Assembly (NCBI GenBank): GCA_017983635.1
Contig: JAGOBA010000004.1
Coordinates: 396,678 to 460,677 of the forward strand
Length of the DNA stretch: 64,000 nt
Origin: Alphaproteobacteria bacterium
GTDB lineage: Bacteria > Pseudomonadota > Alphaproteobacteria > Micropepsales > Micropepsaceae
Reading direction: 5' to 3'
How positions within the stretch are numbered: the stretch's first letter is position 1; each line of letters begins with the position of its first letter. Under the pieces are notes generated by a model. The model was given only the letters and a program-made list of their open reading frames with translations. It made no database searches and was not told where the DNA came from. A program made the translations under genes and the position numbers. This document shows, piece after piece, positions 42,327 to 51,373 of the stretch.

Positions 42327-44899
42327 CGCCGTGCGAAGAGCTGCAGCAACGGCGGCAATACGAAAAGGACGACAAGGAGTATCCAGGCCAACGAAATGAT
42401 GAGCAACGCGCCCATGCTCGACGTTCCGGGATGGCTTGAAAACCAGAGTGCTCCGAAGCCGGACGCCGTCGCCCCCGCGCTGAACATCACCGCTCGCGTC
42501 AAGGGCGATGCCAGGAGGTCGCGCACCCCGTGCCGCCACGCCATCACGAAATAGATGTCGAACGCGACCCCGATCCCGAACAGCAACGGCAAGGCAATGA
42601 TGTTCGCATAGTTGAGCTTTAGCCCGATCAGCACGCACGTCGCCAAGGTCAACGCGCCCGCCAAAGCCAACGGTGCCAACGCCAACGCGACAAGTCGAAG
42701 GTCCCGCAGCGCCACCGCCAAGATCAGCGCGATCACCAGAAAGGAATAGACACCAGCATCCGTGAACGCCCCGGTGATCGTCCGTCCGGATTCCTCGAGC
42801 GAGAGCGGTACGCCGACCGCCGCGGGCGCCACACCCTTCACCGCCGCCACGAAGCGCGAGAGCGCAGCGTTATCCGTCGGATCACCCTTCGGATAGACCC
42901 GAACACGAACCTGGCCGGACGGCGCGATGAAGTCCTGCGCAATATCGGGTGGTAGGGAATCAATCGTGACCGTCTCCGCCTGCAACAGTTTGCGGACGTT
43001 GCCCAACATGACGGGCAGGGAAGACGTCAAGATTGCACCGACCTCCGCACGTTTCGCCGCATCGGCGCCGGCCAGCTTCTCCAACGATCCGGCCAAAGAA
43101 GTGGCAACCGCGGAAGGCTGCTGCGCCGCCGCGTTACGCAGAGCCACTGCAGTCGCGTGCAACGCCTCCACGACTTCCGCTTCGCCGGGTGCAGGCTTCA
43201 CGTCGGTCGGATTGAGCGAAAGATCGAGCAGCAACGAAGCGTCGGCGATGTGCGCGAGTTTCGCTTCCTGGTCCCGCGGAATCAGATCATCAATGCTGAT
43301 CGCCATCGCGACGGCGGGCAACGTCCGCAACCGTGCAGCGGTGGTGGCGGCGGCTTCTCGCGTGGGCGCCAACACATCCATCGCGTTCGGCGAACGATCG
43401 GGATCGTGCGCGAGATCGAGCAGTGTCGAGATCGACTCCGCCTGCCGCGACCTGAGGTTAAGCAAGTTGAAGTCGAACGACAGCGCCGGGAGCAGCGCGA
43501 CGGCGCCAGCGCCCGCAACGGCCGTCACCAAGAGGAACAGGCGCGGGCGATCGAGCAGCACGCGATCAAGCCCCGCGAACGCGGCAATCCCCGTCTCCTC
43601 GCTCTCGCCGATGGGCTTGAACAGTTTGATCAGGGCCGGAAGCAAGGTCAGGCTCAAGAAGAACGTGACCAGCATCCCCGTCCCGGCGATCAACCCAAGC
43701 TCGGCCACGCCGAGATAGCTCGTCGGCAGGAAGCCCAGGAACCCAGCGGTGATCGCGAGTGCCGCCAATGTCAGCGACGGCCCGATCCCGCCTGCTGCCG
43801 CGACGATGGACTCATCGAGCGTGACCTTCGCCTGCCGCTCAGCTCGGTAGCGCACGCCGAACTGGATGCCGAAGTCGACGCCGAGCCCCACGAACAGTGC
43901 CACGAACGCCACCGACATGATGTTGAACGCCCCAACCATGGCGAGGCCGAGTGCGGTTGTGATCATGAGCCCTGCAAGGATCGTCACCGATACCGCTGCT
44001 ATCAATCGGAACGAGCGGAACGCCAGCCAGAGCATCAGCACAATCACACCGATCGTTACGGCCGCGATCGGAGCCGCGCGCTCAGTCAGCGTCGCGAACT
44101 CTTCGTCGAAGATCGGCACCGTGCCCGTCAGGCGCACGGTCACGCCGCGCTCTGGCGTCAGCCCCAATGTCTGCACGGCGTCGCGGATGAAAGCGGTCGG
44201 CTTCGCGCCAGGCTTCAAGCCCCCGAAGTCGAGCGCCACGAGTGCCTCGATCACGCGCCGTGTCTCGCGCAAGTCCGGTTCGCCTTCGAGCATCATCTTC
44301 CGCCAGGAATGGTGCGCCGGCTTGCCTTCGAAGTATGCTTTCAACGTCTGATCGAACGCGCCGAGCGGCCGCTCCAGCCGCTGCAGCGTGATCTGCCCGC
44401 GCTCCACCCCGACAAGCGCCGTCGAGAGCGAGTTCATCACACCGCGCAAGCTCGGATCGGCCGCGAGTGTACCCAGAAACGGCTGCGCCGCGATAATCTG
44501 GTCGACCGCCGATTGCGTCTGCGCCAACGGCACGTAGAGCAGGCCATTGCGTTCGAAGAACGGCCCGCCGCCGGGTTGCCGCAACGATTGAAACAAGGCC
44601 GGCTGCCTTTCGAGTTCCGTCATCAGCGACGTCGTGGCCTGTTGTGCCAGCTCCGGCGTCGCCCCGTCGATCACGATGAGGATCATGTTCTGCGGCTGCG
44701 GGAAGACGGCGGCAAACGCCGTCTCCTGCTTGCGCCAAGGGAGCTCCGGCGACACGAGTTTGGTGGTGTCCGTGTTCATCTTGAAATGGGTCGCCGCGAA
44801 AACGCCTGCGATGCCTGCCACCAGCAGGGCCGCGACGACGACATGCAGCGCAAACCGCACGCAAAAGCGGACACACGAGGCGATCGCCGCTGCCAGCAT
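42323..44899 (-). CDS. hpnN: Hopanoid-associated RND transporter HpnN (MMPL family)
   Basis: The protein is 858 aa from ATG 44899 (a TTG eight codons earlier would extend it). It has the MMPL/RND layout: one N-terminal helix, a periplasmic loop (about residues 45-270), helices with VALFVGLGVDFGIQFGVRYR, a second loop (about 460-690) and C-terminal helices with GIGVAFDIYFVMAWRHG. HpnN moves hopanoids from the inner to the outer membrane. It faces the HpnM-like gene tail to tail. Other hpn genes are not in the window. Confidence 0.87.
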   Translation of the reverse strand: MLAAAIASCVRFCVRFALHVVVAALLVAGIAGVFAATHFKMNTDTTKLVSPELPWRKQETAFAAVFPQPQNMILIVIDGATPELAQQATTSLMTELERQPALFQSLRQPGGGPFFERNGLLYVPLAQTQSAVDQIIAAQPFLGTLAADPSLRGVMNSLSTALVGVERGQITLQRLERPLGAFDQTLKAYFEGKPAHHSWRKMMLEGEPDLRETRRVIEALVALDFGGLKPGAKPTAFIRDAVQTLGLTPERGVTVRLTGTVPIFDEEFATLTERAAPIAAVTIGVIVLMLWLAFRSFRLIAAVSVTILAGLMITTALGLAMVGAFNIMSVAFVALFVGLGVDFGIQFGVRYRAERQAKVTLDESIVAAAGGIGPSLTLAALAITAGFLGFLPTSYLGVAELGLIAGTGMLVTFFLSLTLLPALIKLFKPIGESEETGIAAFAGLDRVLLDRPRLFLLVTAVAGAGAVALLPALSFDFNLLNLRSRQAESISTLLDLAHDPDRSPNAMDVLAPTREAAATTAARLRTLPAVAMAISIDDLIPRDQEAKLAHIADASLLLDLSLNPTDVKPAPGEAEVVEALHATAVALRNAAAQQPSAVATSLAGSLEKLAGADAAKRAEVGAILTSSLPVMLGNVRKLLQAETVTIDSLPPDIAQDFIAPSGQVRVRVYPKGDPTDNAALSRFVAAVKGVAPAAVGVPLSLEESGRTITGAFTDAGVYSFLVIALILAVALRDLRLVALALAPLALAGALTLATCVLIGLKLNYANIIALPLLFGIGVAFDIYFVMAWRHGVRDLLASPLTRAVMFSAGATASGFGALWFSSHPGTSSMGALLIISLAWILLVVLFVLPPLLQLFARR

Positions 44900-45010
44900 C
44901 CGCTCGTCCCCCGGTGGCGCCAAATCGGTGCGTCAGTATCGCCCGACGCGGCGCTTCAAAGTCAACTGCCACGGCGCTATAGAACGGCGGACACTTTGTG
45001 GACCTGGACC

Positions 45011-45256
45011 ATGACCGACACGCCGCCCGACCGCCTGAGCGCCACGCCGGAGAGCCCGTACTACAACGAAACGCTGCTGACTCGCGGCGTCGGCATTCGC
45101 TTCAATGGGGTGGAGAAGACGAATGTCGAGGAATATTGCGTCAGCGAAGGCTGGGTCCGGCTTGCGGCCGGCAACGCCCGCGATCGCAAGGGCAACCCAA
45201 TGACGATCAAGCTGAAAGGCAAGGTCGAGCCCTATTTCAAGGACCCCGCCGCTTAG
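45011..45256 (+). CDS. DUF3297 family protein
   Basis: The 81-aa protein starts MTDTPPDRLSATPESPYYNE and contains GVGIRFNGVEKTNVEEYCVS and KLKGKVEPYFKDPAA, which match the small DUF3297 family found in many proteobacteria. No signal, no membrane segment. Function unknown. It overlaps the convergent sugar kinase gene by 4 bp. Confidence 0.9.
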   Translation: MTDTPPDRLSATPESPYYNETLLTRGVGIRFNGVEKTNVEEYCVSEGWVRLAAGNARDRKGNPMTIKLKGKVEPYFKDPAA

Positions 45257-46257
45257 CGCTTTACGTCGAGCCCGTCGTCCGCCAGCGCGGCCCGAACGGC
45301 ATCCACCCCAAGGGTCAAGAAGTCCCCTGGGATCGAGTGCTTCAAACAAGCGGCAGCGTGCCCGAACGAAAGCGCTTCTGCGTCGCCCATACCGCTCAGC
45401 AACCCATGGAGCACGCCCGCCGCGAACGCATCGCCTGTGCCCACGCGGTCGACGATCCCGGCCAATTCCACGTCCGCCACGAAGTGCGCGCCGTCGCGCG
45501 TGAACATGACCGCGCCATAGTCCTGCGCGTCGACCGACCGCGGCGTGCGCACGGTGCAGGCGATCCGCTTCAACCGCGGGAACGCCCCGAACGCCGCGGC
45601 CGCCGCTCGGACGCGACGGTCCTCACCCTCGAACGACCGCCCGAGCACCAGACCGATGTCGCGCTCATCGCCGAACACGATGTCCGCGTTCTGGAACAGC
45701 TGCCGCAAGATCGCCGGCGCCTCATCTTTCCAGGACTCCCAAAGCTTCGAGCGATAGTTCCCGTCGAACGACACCGGCACGCCGCGCGCCTGCGCGGCCT
45801 TCGCGGCGGCGATGGCCGCATCGGCACAGACACGACCAAGCGCTGGCGTCACGCCGGAGACGTGAAACCAACCGGCCTCGGCGATCGGGCTCTCCACGCG
45901 GCACAACTGCGGCGCGCGAGCAAAAGCAGAATCGGTGCGGTCGTAGAGGACCTCCGACGGACGCCTGACCGCGCCGGGCGTCAAAAAGAACAGACCCATC
46001 CGTCCAGCGCCAAATACCACGCTGCGTGTGTCGACGCGGTGCTTGCGCAACTCGCCGAGCGCTGCACGGCCGAGCACGTTATCGGGGAGTACCGTTGCGA
46101 TCATCGCCTGATGCCCGAACGAGGCCAATGCCACGGCGACATTCGCCTCCGCGCCGGCGACCGTTACCGCAGTTGCCGGCGACTGCAGCAGCAATTCGCG
46201 GCCGGGCGGTGCGAACCGCAACAGCACTTCCCCGAAGCAGACGACCGCTTTGCTCAT
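45253..46257 (-). CDS. kdgK: PfkB-family sugar kinase (2-keto-3-deoxygluconate kinase-like)
   Basis: The 334-aa ribokinase-fold kinase has the N-terminal signature GEVLLRFAPPG and GAEANVAVALASFGHQAMIA, substrate contact residues in FGDERDIGLVLG, and the C-terminal PfkB signature VDRVGTGDAFAAGVLHGLL with the catalytic Asp. The closest type I can name is 2-keto-3-deoxygluconate kinase. Its start overlaps the phhA stop by 4 bp, an odd pairing for sugar catabolism. Confidence 0.82.
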   Translation of the reverse strand: MSKAVVCFGEVLLRFAPPGRELLLQSPATAVTVAGAEANVAVALASFGHQAMIATVLPDNVLGRAALGELRKHRVDTRSVVFGAGRMGLFFLTPGAVRRPSEVLYDRTDSAFARAPQLCRVESPIAEAGWFHVSGVTPALGRVCADAAIAAAKAAQARGVPVSFDGNYRSKLWESWKDEAPAILRQLFQNADIVFGDERDIGLVLGRSFEGEDRRVRAAAAAFGAFPRLKRIACTVRTPRSVDAQDYGAVMFTRDGAHFVADVELAGIVDRVGTGDAFAAGVLHGLLSGMGDAEALSFGHAAACLKHSIPGDFLTLGVDAVRAALADDGLDVKR

Positions 46258-47129
46258 GCTGAGGCGCGGTGCGAGCCCGCCTTGTACCGATGGGTGCCGC
46301 GATTATGCAGATGATCGTTCGCCAAAATCGTGCCGGGCTCATAGGTCGGTCCGCTCTTCAGGCGATCGTAGATCGGTCCGAAATCTTTATAGGTTTCCTG
46401 AAACAACTCGTCGAACGAACCGATGACAAAATAGCTTTCCTGAAAGTCGTCGATCCGGTACTTCGTTCGCATCACGCGTTCAAGGTTGAAGTGGATCCGG
46501 TTCGGCGACGCGTCTTCCACCGCGTAGATCGACTCCGCACTCGACGACGCAATGCCCGATCCGTAGAGCCGAAGACCCTCTGGCTTTTCGATCAAGCCGA
46601 ACTCGACCGTGTACCAATAGAGTCGCGCGAGGTTCGCCAGCGCACCCAGTCCCTGCGCGCGCAGGCCCCCCTTTCCGTAGGCTTCCATGTAGTCGGCAAA
46701 CACCGGCAGCGCGAGCATCGGCACATGTCCGAATACGTCGTGGAAGACATCCGGCTCTTCGATGTAGTCGAGTTGCTCGGGCTTGCGGATGAAGTGCCCG
46801 GCCGGGAAGCGCCGGTTCGCCAAGTGCTCGAAGAAGATGTCGTCCGGCACCAACGACGGCACGGCGACGACGCGCCAGCGCGTGAGCTTGTAGAGTTCGT
46901 CGGAGAGCCTCCCCATATCCGGGATCTGCTCGTCGCCGATCTTCAGCGCCTTCAGGCCGTGCAAGAATTCGTCGCACGCACGGCCCGGCAGGATGCGCTC
47001 CATCCGCCGATAAAGCGTGCGCCAGGTCGCGTGATCGGCGGGCGTATAACGCTCCCAATGCTGGTCGATGGTGAAGTCGGCGCGGATTTCCGGATGGTGC
47101 GCCCGGTGCTGCTCGATGGTGGGAACCAT
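46254..47129 (-). CDS. phhA: Phenylalanine 4-monooxygenase
   Basis: The 291-aa enzyme from MVPTIEQHRAHHPEIR has the bacterial catalytic domain only. Iron ligands are EEPDVFHDVFGHVPML (His, His) and LYWYTVEFGL (Glu). Tetrahydrobiopterin-dependent oxidation of phenylalanine to tyrosine is expected. The upstream frame extension of 69 residues contains no family sequence and is rejected. No pterin dehydratase gene is adjacent. The thiolase gene starts 205 bp away in the opposite direction. Confidence 0.93.
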   Translation of the reverse strand: MVPTIEQHRAHHPEIRADFTIDQHWERYTPADHATWRTLYRRMERILPGRACDEFLHGLKALKIGDEQIPDMGRLSDELYKLTRWRVVAVPSLVPDDIFFEHLANRRFPAGHFIRKPEQLDYIEEPDVFHDVFGHVPMLALPVFADYMEAYGKGGLRAQGLGALANLARLYWYTVEFGLIEKPEGLRLYGSGIASSSAESIYAVEDASPNRIHFNLERVMRTKYRIDDFQESYFVIGSFDELFQETYKDFGPIYDRLKSGPTYEPGTILANDHLHNRGTHRYKAGSHRASA

Positions 47130-47334
47130 GGGTCGTTGTCCTGCTCGGCGCTCAGCGCGGGCCGCTGCAAAGCGGGGCGAGCGCGTGGTGTGGAGTCGTG
47201 GAGGCAAGAATACCAGGCTGCCGCTACGGCGCCAAACGGATTGCCGGGTCCGGCCGCCAAGTGTGAGTTGACTTGGCGAACATTCTTGGCCACTGACGAT
47301 CCACGACATTTTCTTGTGCGAAGGAGCAACCAAC

Positions 47335-48576
47335 ATGGGCGAAGCTTACATCATCGACGCGTGCCGGACGCCGCGTGGCATCGGCAAAGTGGGCAAGGGC
47401 GCGCTGGCCGACGTTCATCCGCAGCAGCTGGCCGCGACCGTCCTGAAGGCGCTGGCCAAGCGGAACGATCTGAACACGGCCGAAGTCGACGACATCATCT
47501 GGGGCACCTCGTCCCAGCGCGGCAAGCAGGCGATGGACATGGGCCGCATGGCCGCCCTCGACGCCGGCTACGACGTCAAGGCGAGCGGCGTGACGCTGGA
47601 CCGCTTCTGCGGTTCGGGCATCACGACCGTGAACTTCGCCGCGTCTTCGATCGCGGCGGGCTACGAAGACCTGATCATCGCCGGCGGCACCGAGATGATG
47701 TCCTACACCTCCAGCCAGCGCGAAGCCGCAGGCCCGCCGACGCTGATGGACGCCGGCAACATGCGCCTGCGCGCGCGGCACCCGCAGTCGCACCAGGGTA
47801 TCTGCGCGGATGCAATCGCGACGTTGGAGAGCATCCCGCGTGAGGCGCTGGACGATCTGGCCCTCGTCAGTCAGCAACGCGCCGATGCCGCGATCAAAGG
47901 TGGCCACTTCAAGAAGAGCGTCGTGCCGGTCCACAAGGAAGACGGCACGCTTGCGCTTGACCACGAAGAGTTTCCGCGCCCGCAAACGACGCGCGAAGGC
48001 CTTGCCGCGCTGAAGCCGGCGTTTGAGGCGATGGCGGAGTTTAATCTCGACGGCCAGGGTACGAGCTTTGCGGGGCTCATCCGCCAGGTGTATCCCGACC
48101 TCAAGATCAAGCACGTGCACCACGCCGGCAATTCGTCGGGCGTGGTCGACGGCGCCGCCGCGATCCTGCTCGCCTCGGCCGGCTATGCGAAGAAGAAAGG
48201 CTTGAAGCCGCGGGCCCGCGTCGTCGCACTCGCAAACGTCGGCGATAGCCCGACCTTGATGCTGAACGCGCCGGTCCCGGCCGCAAAGAAGGTGCTCGCG
48301 AAAGCGGGGCTCACCGTCAACGACATCGACCTGTGGGAGATCAACGAAGCCTTCGCCGTCGTCGCCGAGAAGTTCATCCGCGATCTGAAGCTCGACCGCG
48401 ACAAGGTGAACGTGAACGGCGGTGCGATGGCGCTCGGCCACCCGATCGGCGCGACGGGTTCGATCCTGATCGGTACGATGCTCGACGAGCTTGAACGCCG
48501 GAACCTGAAGCGCGGCCTCGTGACGATGTGCGCCGCGGGTGGCATGGCACCGGCGATCATCATCGAGCGGGTTTAG
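47335..48576 (+). CDS. Acetyl-CoA C-acetyltransferase (thiolase)
   Basis: The 413-aa thiolase starts MGEAYIIDACRTPRG. Catalytic Cys lies in VTLDRFCGSGITTVNFA, the second-half His in DLWEINEAFAVVAEKFIRDL and NGGAMALGHPIGATG, and the last catalytic Cys in LVTMCAAGGM. It condenses or cleaves acyl-CoAs at the end of beta-oxidation. It could serve the catabolic cluster further right, but is separated from it by the VOC and pseudogene regions. Confidence 0.94.
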   Translation: MGEAYIIDACRTPRGIGKVGKGALADVHPQQLAATVLKALAKRNDLNTAEVDDIIWGTSSQRGKQAMDMGRMAALDAGYDVKASGVTLDRFCGSGITTVNFAASSIAAGYEDLIIAGGTEMMSYTSSQREAAGPPTLMDAGNMRLRARHPQSHQGICADAIATLESIPREALDDLALVSQQRADAAIKGGHFKKSVVPVHKEDGTLALDHEEFPRPQTTREGLAALKPAFEAMAEFNLDGQGTSFAGLIRQVYPDLKIKHVHHAGNSSGVVDGAAAILLASAGYAKKKGLKPRARVVALANVGDSPTLMLNAPVPAAKKVLAKAGLTVNDIDLWEINEAFAVVAEKFIRDLKLDRDKVNVNGGAMALGHPIGATGSILIGTMLDELERRNLKRGLVTMCAAGGMAPAIIIERV

Positions 48577-48583
48577 AATGGAA

Positions 48584-48618
48584 GGGTGCGGCTGACGCAT
48601 ACAGCCTCAGTCGCACCC
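48584..48618 (+). terminator. Hairpin downstream of the thiolase gene
   Basis: GGGTGCGGCTGA (48584-48595) pairs with TCAGTCGCACCC (48607-48618), with one G-U pair and an 11-base loop. It starts 8 bp after the stop codon, but no T-run follows, so it is a terminator-like or 3'-protecting structure. Confidence 0.5.
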
Positions 48619-48658
48619 ATGATGAATGTCTCTTGGTCACAGTTCGGCTAGGGCATGC

Positions 48659-49183
48659 TCAAACCCTTCGGATCGGATCCCGGCCGTCCCAGCTCTTGGC
48701 GATCTCGCGGACGCGTTCGAAGAAGCGGCCCTTGTTGCCGCTGATGTCGGAAATCTCGACGATCGTGCCTGGATGGCTCTCGGTGTCGAAATAGGCAAAA
48801 CGGCCTTGCGGACCGCCGATCTGACCTTCTTGGCCGACCTTGTACCCGTGGTGCAGCGCCTTGTCGTAGAGGGCTTGATAGTCGCGGGTCCAATACGACA
48901 TATGCTGCAACCCTTCGTGCCCCGCCTTGAGGAACTCGAGATACATGGAAGGCGCGTCGTTGCGCTGTTGAATGAGTTCGATCTGCAAGTCACCCGAGTT
49001 GGCGAGCGCGATCGATGTCTCGAGCGGCGAGTCAACGCCGCGGTTGCGAAAATAGTCCATCGCCACGCGCTCGATGTAAAACCAGGGACCGACCCCCATG
49101 ACGTCGATCCAATGCGTCATCGCCTTTTCGATGTCGCGCACGACGTAGCCGTTCTGACAAACGGCCCCAAAAAATCGGCTCAT
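48659..49183 (-). CDS. VOC (glyoxalase) family protein
   Basis: The 174-aa protein consists of two beta-alpha-beta-beta-beta modules: NGYVVRDIEKAMTHWIDVMG and, later, HEGLQHMSYWTRDYQALYDK, with possible metal ligands His/Glu near ELIQQ, HMSYW and GTIVEISD. Families with this layout include methylmalonyl-CoA epimerase, glyoxalase I and ring-cleaving dioxygenases. It faces the thiolase gene tail to tail and lies ahead of the pseudogene. Substrate unknown. Confidence 0.85.
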   Translation of the reverse strand: MSRFFGAVCQNGYVVRDIEKAMTHWIDVMGVGPWFYIERVAMDYFRNRGVDSPLETSIALANSGDLQIELIQQRNDAPSMYLEFLKAGHEGLQHMSYWTRDYQALYDKALHHGYKVGQEGQIGGPQGRFAYFDTESHPGTIVEISDISGNKGRFFERVREIAKSWDGRDPIRRV

Positions 49184-49290
49184 GGCACAAGTCCGTAACG
49201 TGAGATTGATCCTCTCCTAGTGTTTTGGCGCCAGGCGGTCAACGCATCTCCTATCGCGCATGTCCGCCAACCGCTGCTAGACTGAGCGCG

Positions 49291-50107
49291 ATGAACGCGC
49301 CCGAAGCCGATGCCCTCGTGGAACTTCTCCCGCCGCTCTTGCGGGCCTATGAGACGCTGTTTCTGATTGCGCGCCACTTCCACCCGCCGAATTTCGCGAA
49401 CGTGATGGCGCAGATCGGCGCGCCGGAGGAAGCGTTGAAGATTGCGCGAGGCGCACACGCCGACGGACTCGCGAAACTAGGCGATCTTTGGGATGCGCTC
49501 GACGACGCCGGCGATGCGGCGCTCAAGGCGTTCGCGGGCCTGCGCGCTGTTCTCGACGATGTGGAAGACATTCGCGGCGCCTTCCGCGCCTTCGGATATG
49601 TGTCGCGGGGGCTTGAGGCGCTCTATCCCGCCGCAGGGGTGCTGCCGCCGGTGAGCCGCTTCTTCATCGATCCGGCGCTTCGGTCGGATGCGGCATTGCA
49701 AGCGGCGTTGTTCCATGCGCCAGCGCACGAAAACGTAGGCCTGATGCGCTTTGCAAGCGAGGATGAGGCCAGCGACGGCGAACGCGGCGGCTTCTGGCTC
49801 TATGTCCCTGAGAATTATCAATGTCGCGGGGCTGCAGGCGTCGTCGCCGTTCACTCATCTGGCGCCGGTGTCGGCTGCGTTCCATCCGCTACTCGTGCAG
49901 ATGATCACGGCCGACCGCGTGCGGGGACTGCCTATTCACATCGTCCATGGCGCCCTAGACTGGATGTTTCCGGCAGAGGTGGCGCGCGAAGCACTGATCG
50001 CGCTGAAGCGCGTCGGGGCGAACGTAACCTACCGCGAGATCGACGACCTCAGCCACACCTACCCCCGCGAAATGAACGCGGTGATGCTGAGCTGGCTAAG
50101 GCGGTGA
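49291..50107 (+). pseudogene. Decayed alpha/beta hydrolase (internal deletion plus frameshift)
   Basis: The first frame (from ATG 49291) gives an intact N-terminal part ending GFWLYVPENYQ near 49822. The remaining useful sequence is in another frame: LAPVSAAFHPLLVQMITADR, GLPIHIVHGALDWMFP and DLSHTYPREMNAVMLSWL (to stop 50107). The segment that should lie between, with the HGG oxyanion turn and the G-x-S-x-G elbow of this hydrolase type, is missing. So about 80-100 codons are lost and the frame is shifted at one junction. I infer this from the family pattern. Confidence 0.75.
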
Positions 50108-50478
50108 CAGTGCTGGCTCGCGCGTCATCTGACGGGCGGCGTGCCATAGCGCGAGGGCAGGACCACTCGCACGGTAACCTTGCATTTCCGCCACGGTTGC
50201 GATCTAGCTGAATTGGACTTCACGTTCGGTTCAACGGGATGTTGGAGCGACTGAGTTCAGCAAGAATTGAAGCGGAATCAACCCCTTGACGCACCGATTC
50301 AGTGTGGCGCCGATGATGGATTTCTACGATTGTCCAAACACTTCAACTGCTTGCGTTGCGCCGTGTGCTGATCGTGTGCGGGGCGAGAGCAGAGCAGGGC
50401 GACGTTGGTCGAATTTCGTCGCGTGACGGCGAATGATCGGCCTCAAATTCCGTAATGTGTTCGCCGGCGCGGCTTCGT
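50108..50478. other. 371-bp noncoding stretch at the edge of the catabolic cluster
   Basis: No convincing coding frame, tRNA or terminator is visible. Direct or inverted repeats of more than 12 bp were not noticed. It separates a decayed hydrolase gene from the catabolic cluster and is the natural place for a past insertion or deletion endpoint. Confidence 0.6.
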
Positions 50479-51345
50479 TCACGCGGGTTTGGCCTGAAAA
50501 TAGGCCGGCCGTCCCGGCGGCCAGGGATCGCCCCACAGTTGTTCGCCGCCGTCCACCGTCAACACCTCGCCGGTGATGAACTTGGCGCTGGCGGCCGAGA
50601 GATAGGCGACGGCCTCGGCGATGTCGTGCGCGTCGCCAGGGCGCAGCATCGGGTTTGCCTCGTGATAGGTTTTCAAACCGGCGGGCGGGTAATAGGCAAA
50701 GCCGCTGGTTTCGTGGACGCCGGGCGCCACGCAATTGACGCGGATGCGATGGGGTGCCCATTCGACCGCCACCGACTTCGACAAATAGGTGACGCCGGCG
50801 CGCGCGGCGCAGGTGTGGGCGATGCCCGGCATGCCGCGCCAGATGTCGGCGACGATATTGACGATGGCGCCGGGGCTTTTGCGGTCGACCCATTGGCGGG
50901 CTGCCGACTGCATCATGTACCAGGTGCCGTTCAGGTTTGTGTCGATGACGGCGTTCCAGCCCTTCACTTTGAAATCGAGCGCCATTTGCGGGAACTGGCC
51001 GCCGGCATTGTTGACCAGCACGTCGAGGGCGCCGAATTTTTCCCACACCGCGGCGACGAAACGGTCGACCTGTTCGGGATCGCGGATGGTCATGGATTGG
51101 CTGAAGACGGTGGCGCCGAGGCTTTGCAGGAAGACGACGGCAGCCGCGAGCTTTTCCTCGTTGCGTCCGCAGATGGCGACGTTGGCGCCCAGCCGCGCGA
51201 AGAGGCAGGCGATGGCCTTGCCGAAGCCGCTGCCTGCGCCCGACACCACGACCGTTTTTCCGGCAAACAGATCGGGGCGATAGACCGTCGGCAGGGATTT
51301 GAGCTCTTCGTCGGAAAAGCCGAAACGCGGGTTTTGAGTTTCCAT
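50479..51345 (-). CDS. SDR oxidoreductase, trans-2-enoyl-CoA reductase (PECR)-like
   Basis: This is a 288-aa short-chain dehydrogenase from METQNPRFGFSDEELKSLPT. NAD(P) motif VVVSGAGSGFGKAIACLFAR, NNAGG at VLVNNAGGQFPQMALDF, and the C-terminal ITGEVLTVDGG. The catalytic Tyr-x3-Lys is replaced by a CAARAGVTYLSKSVAVEW segment, exactly the change seen in peroxisomal trans-2-enoyl-CoA and 2,4-dienoyl-CoA reductases. It probably reduces an unsaturated CoA ester formed in this pathway. It follows the TetR gene 28 bp downstream in the same operon. Confidence 0.85.
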   Translation of the reverse strand: METQNPRFGFSDEELKSLPTVYRPDLFAGKTVVVSGAGSGFGKAIACLFARLGANVAICGRNEEKLAAAVVFLQSLGATVFSQSMTIRDPEQVDRFVAAVWEKFGALDVLVNNAGGQFPQMALDFKVKGWNAVIDTNLNGTWYMMQSAARQWVDRKSPGAIVNIVADIWRGMPGIAHTCAARAGVTYLSKSVAVEWAPHRIRVNCVAPGVHETSGFAYYPPAGLKTYHEANPMLRPGDAHDIAEAVAYLSAASAKFITGEVLTVDGGEQLWGDPWPPGRPAYFQAKPA

Positions 51346-51373
51346 GCCGTCTCTCCGTGGCGTCACGCGCCGT

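Noticed and set aside
43157..45256. 699-codon plus-strand open frame
   Set aside because: Most of it is antisense to hpnN. Only the last 82 codons are a real gene (DUF3297, from 45011).
50108..50478. tRNA gene or attachment site at the edge of the catabolic cluster
   Set aside because: No T-loop (GTTCRANNC) with matching acceptor stem, no CCA end and no repeat with the other side of the cluster was found in the window.
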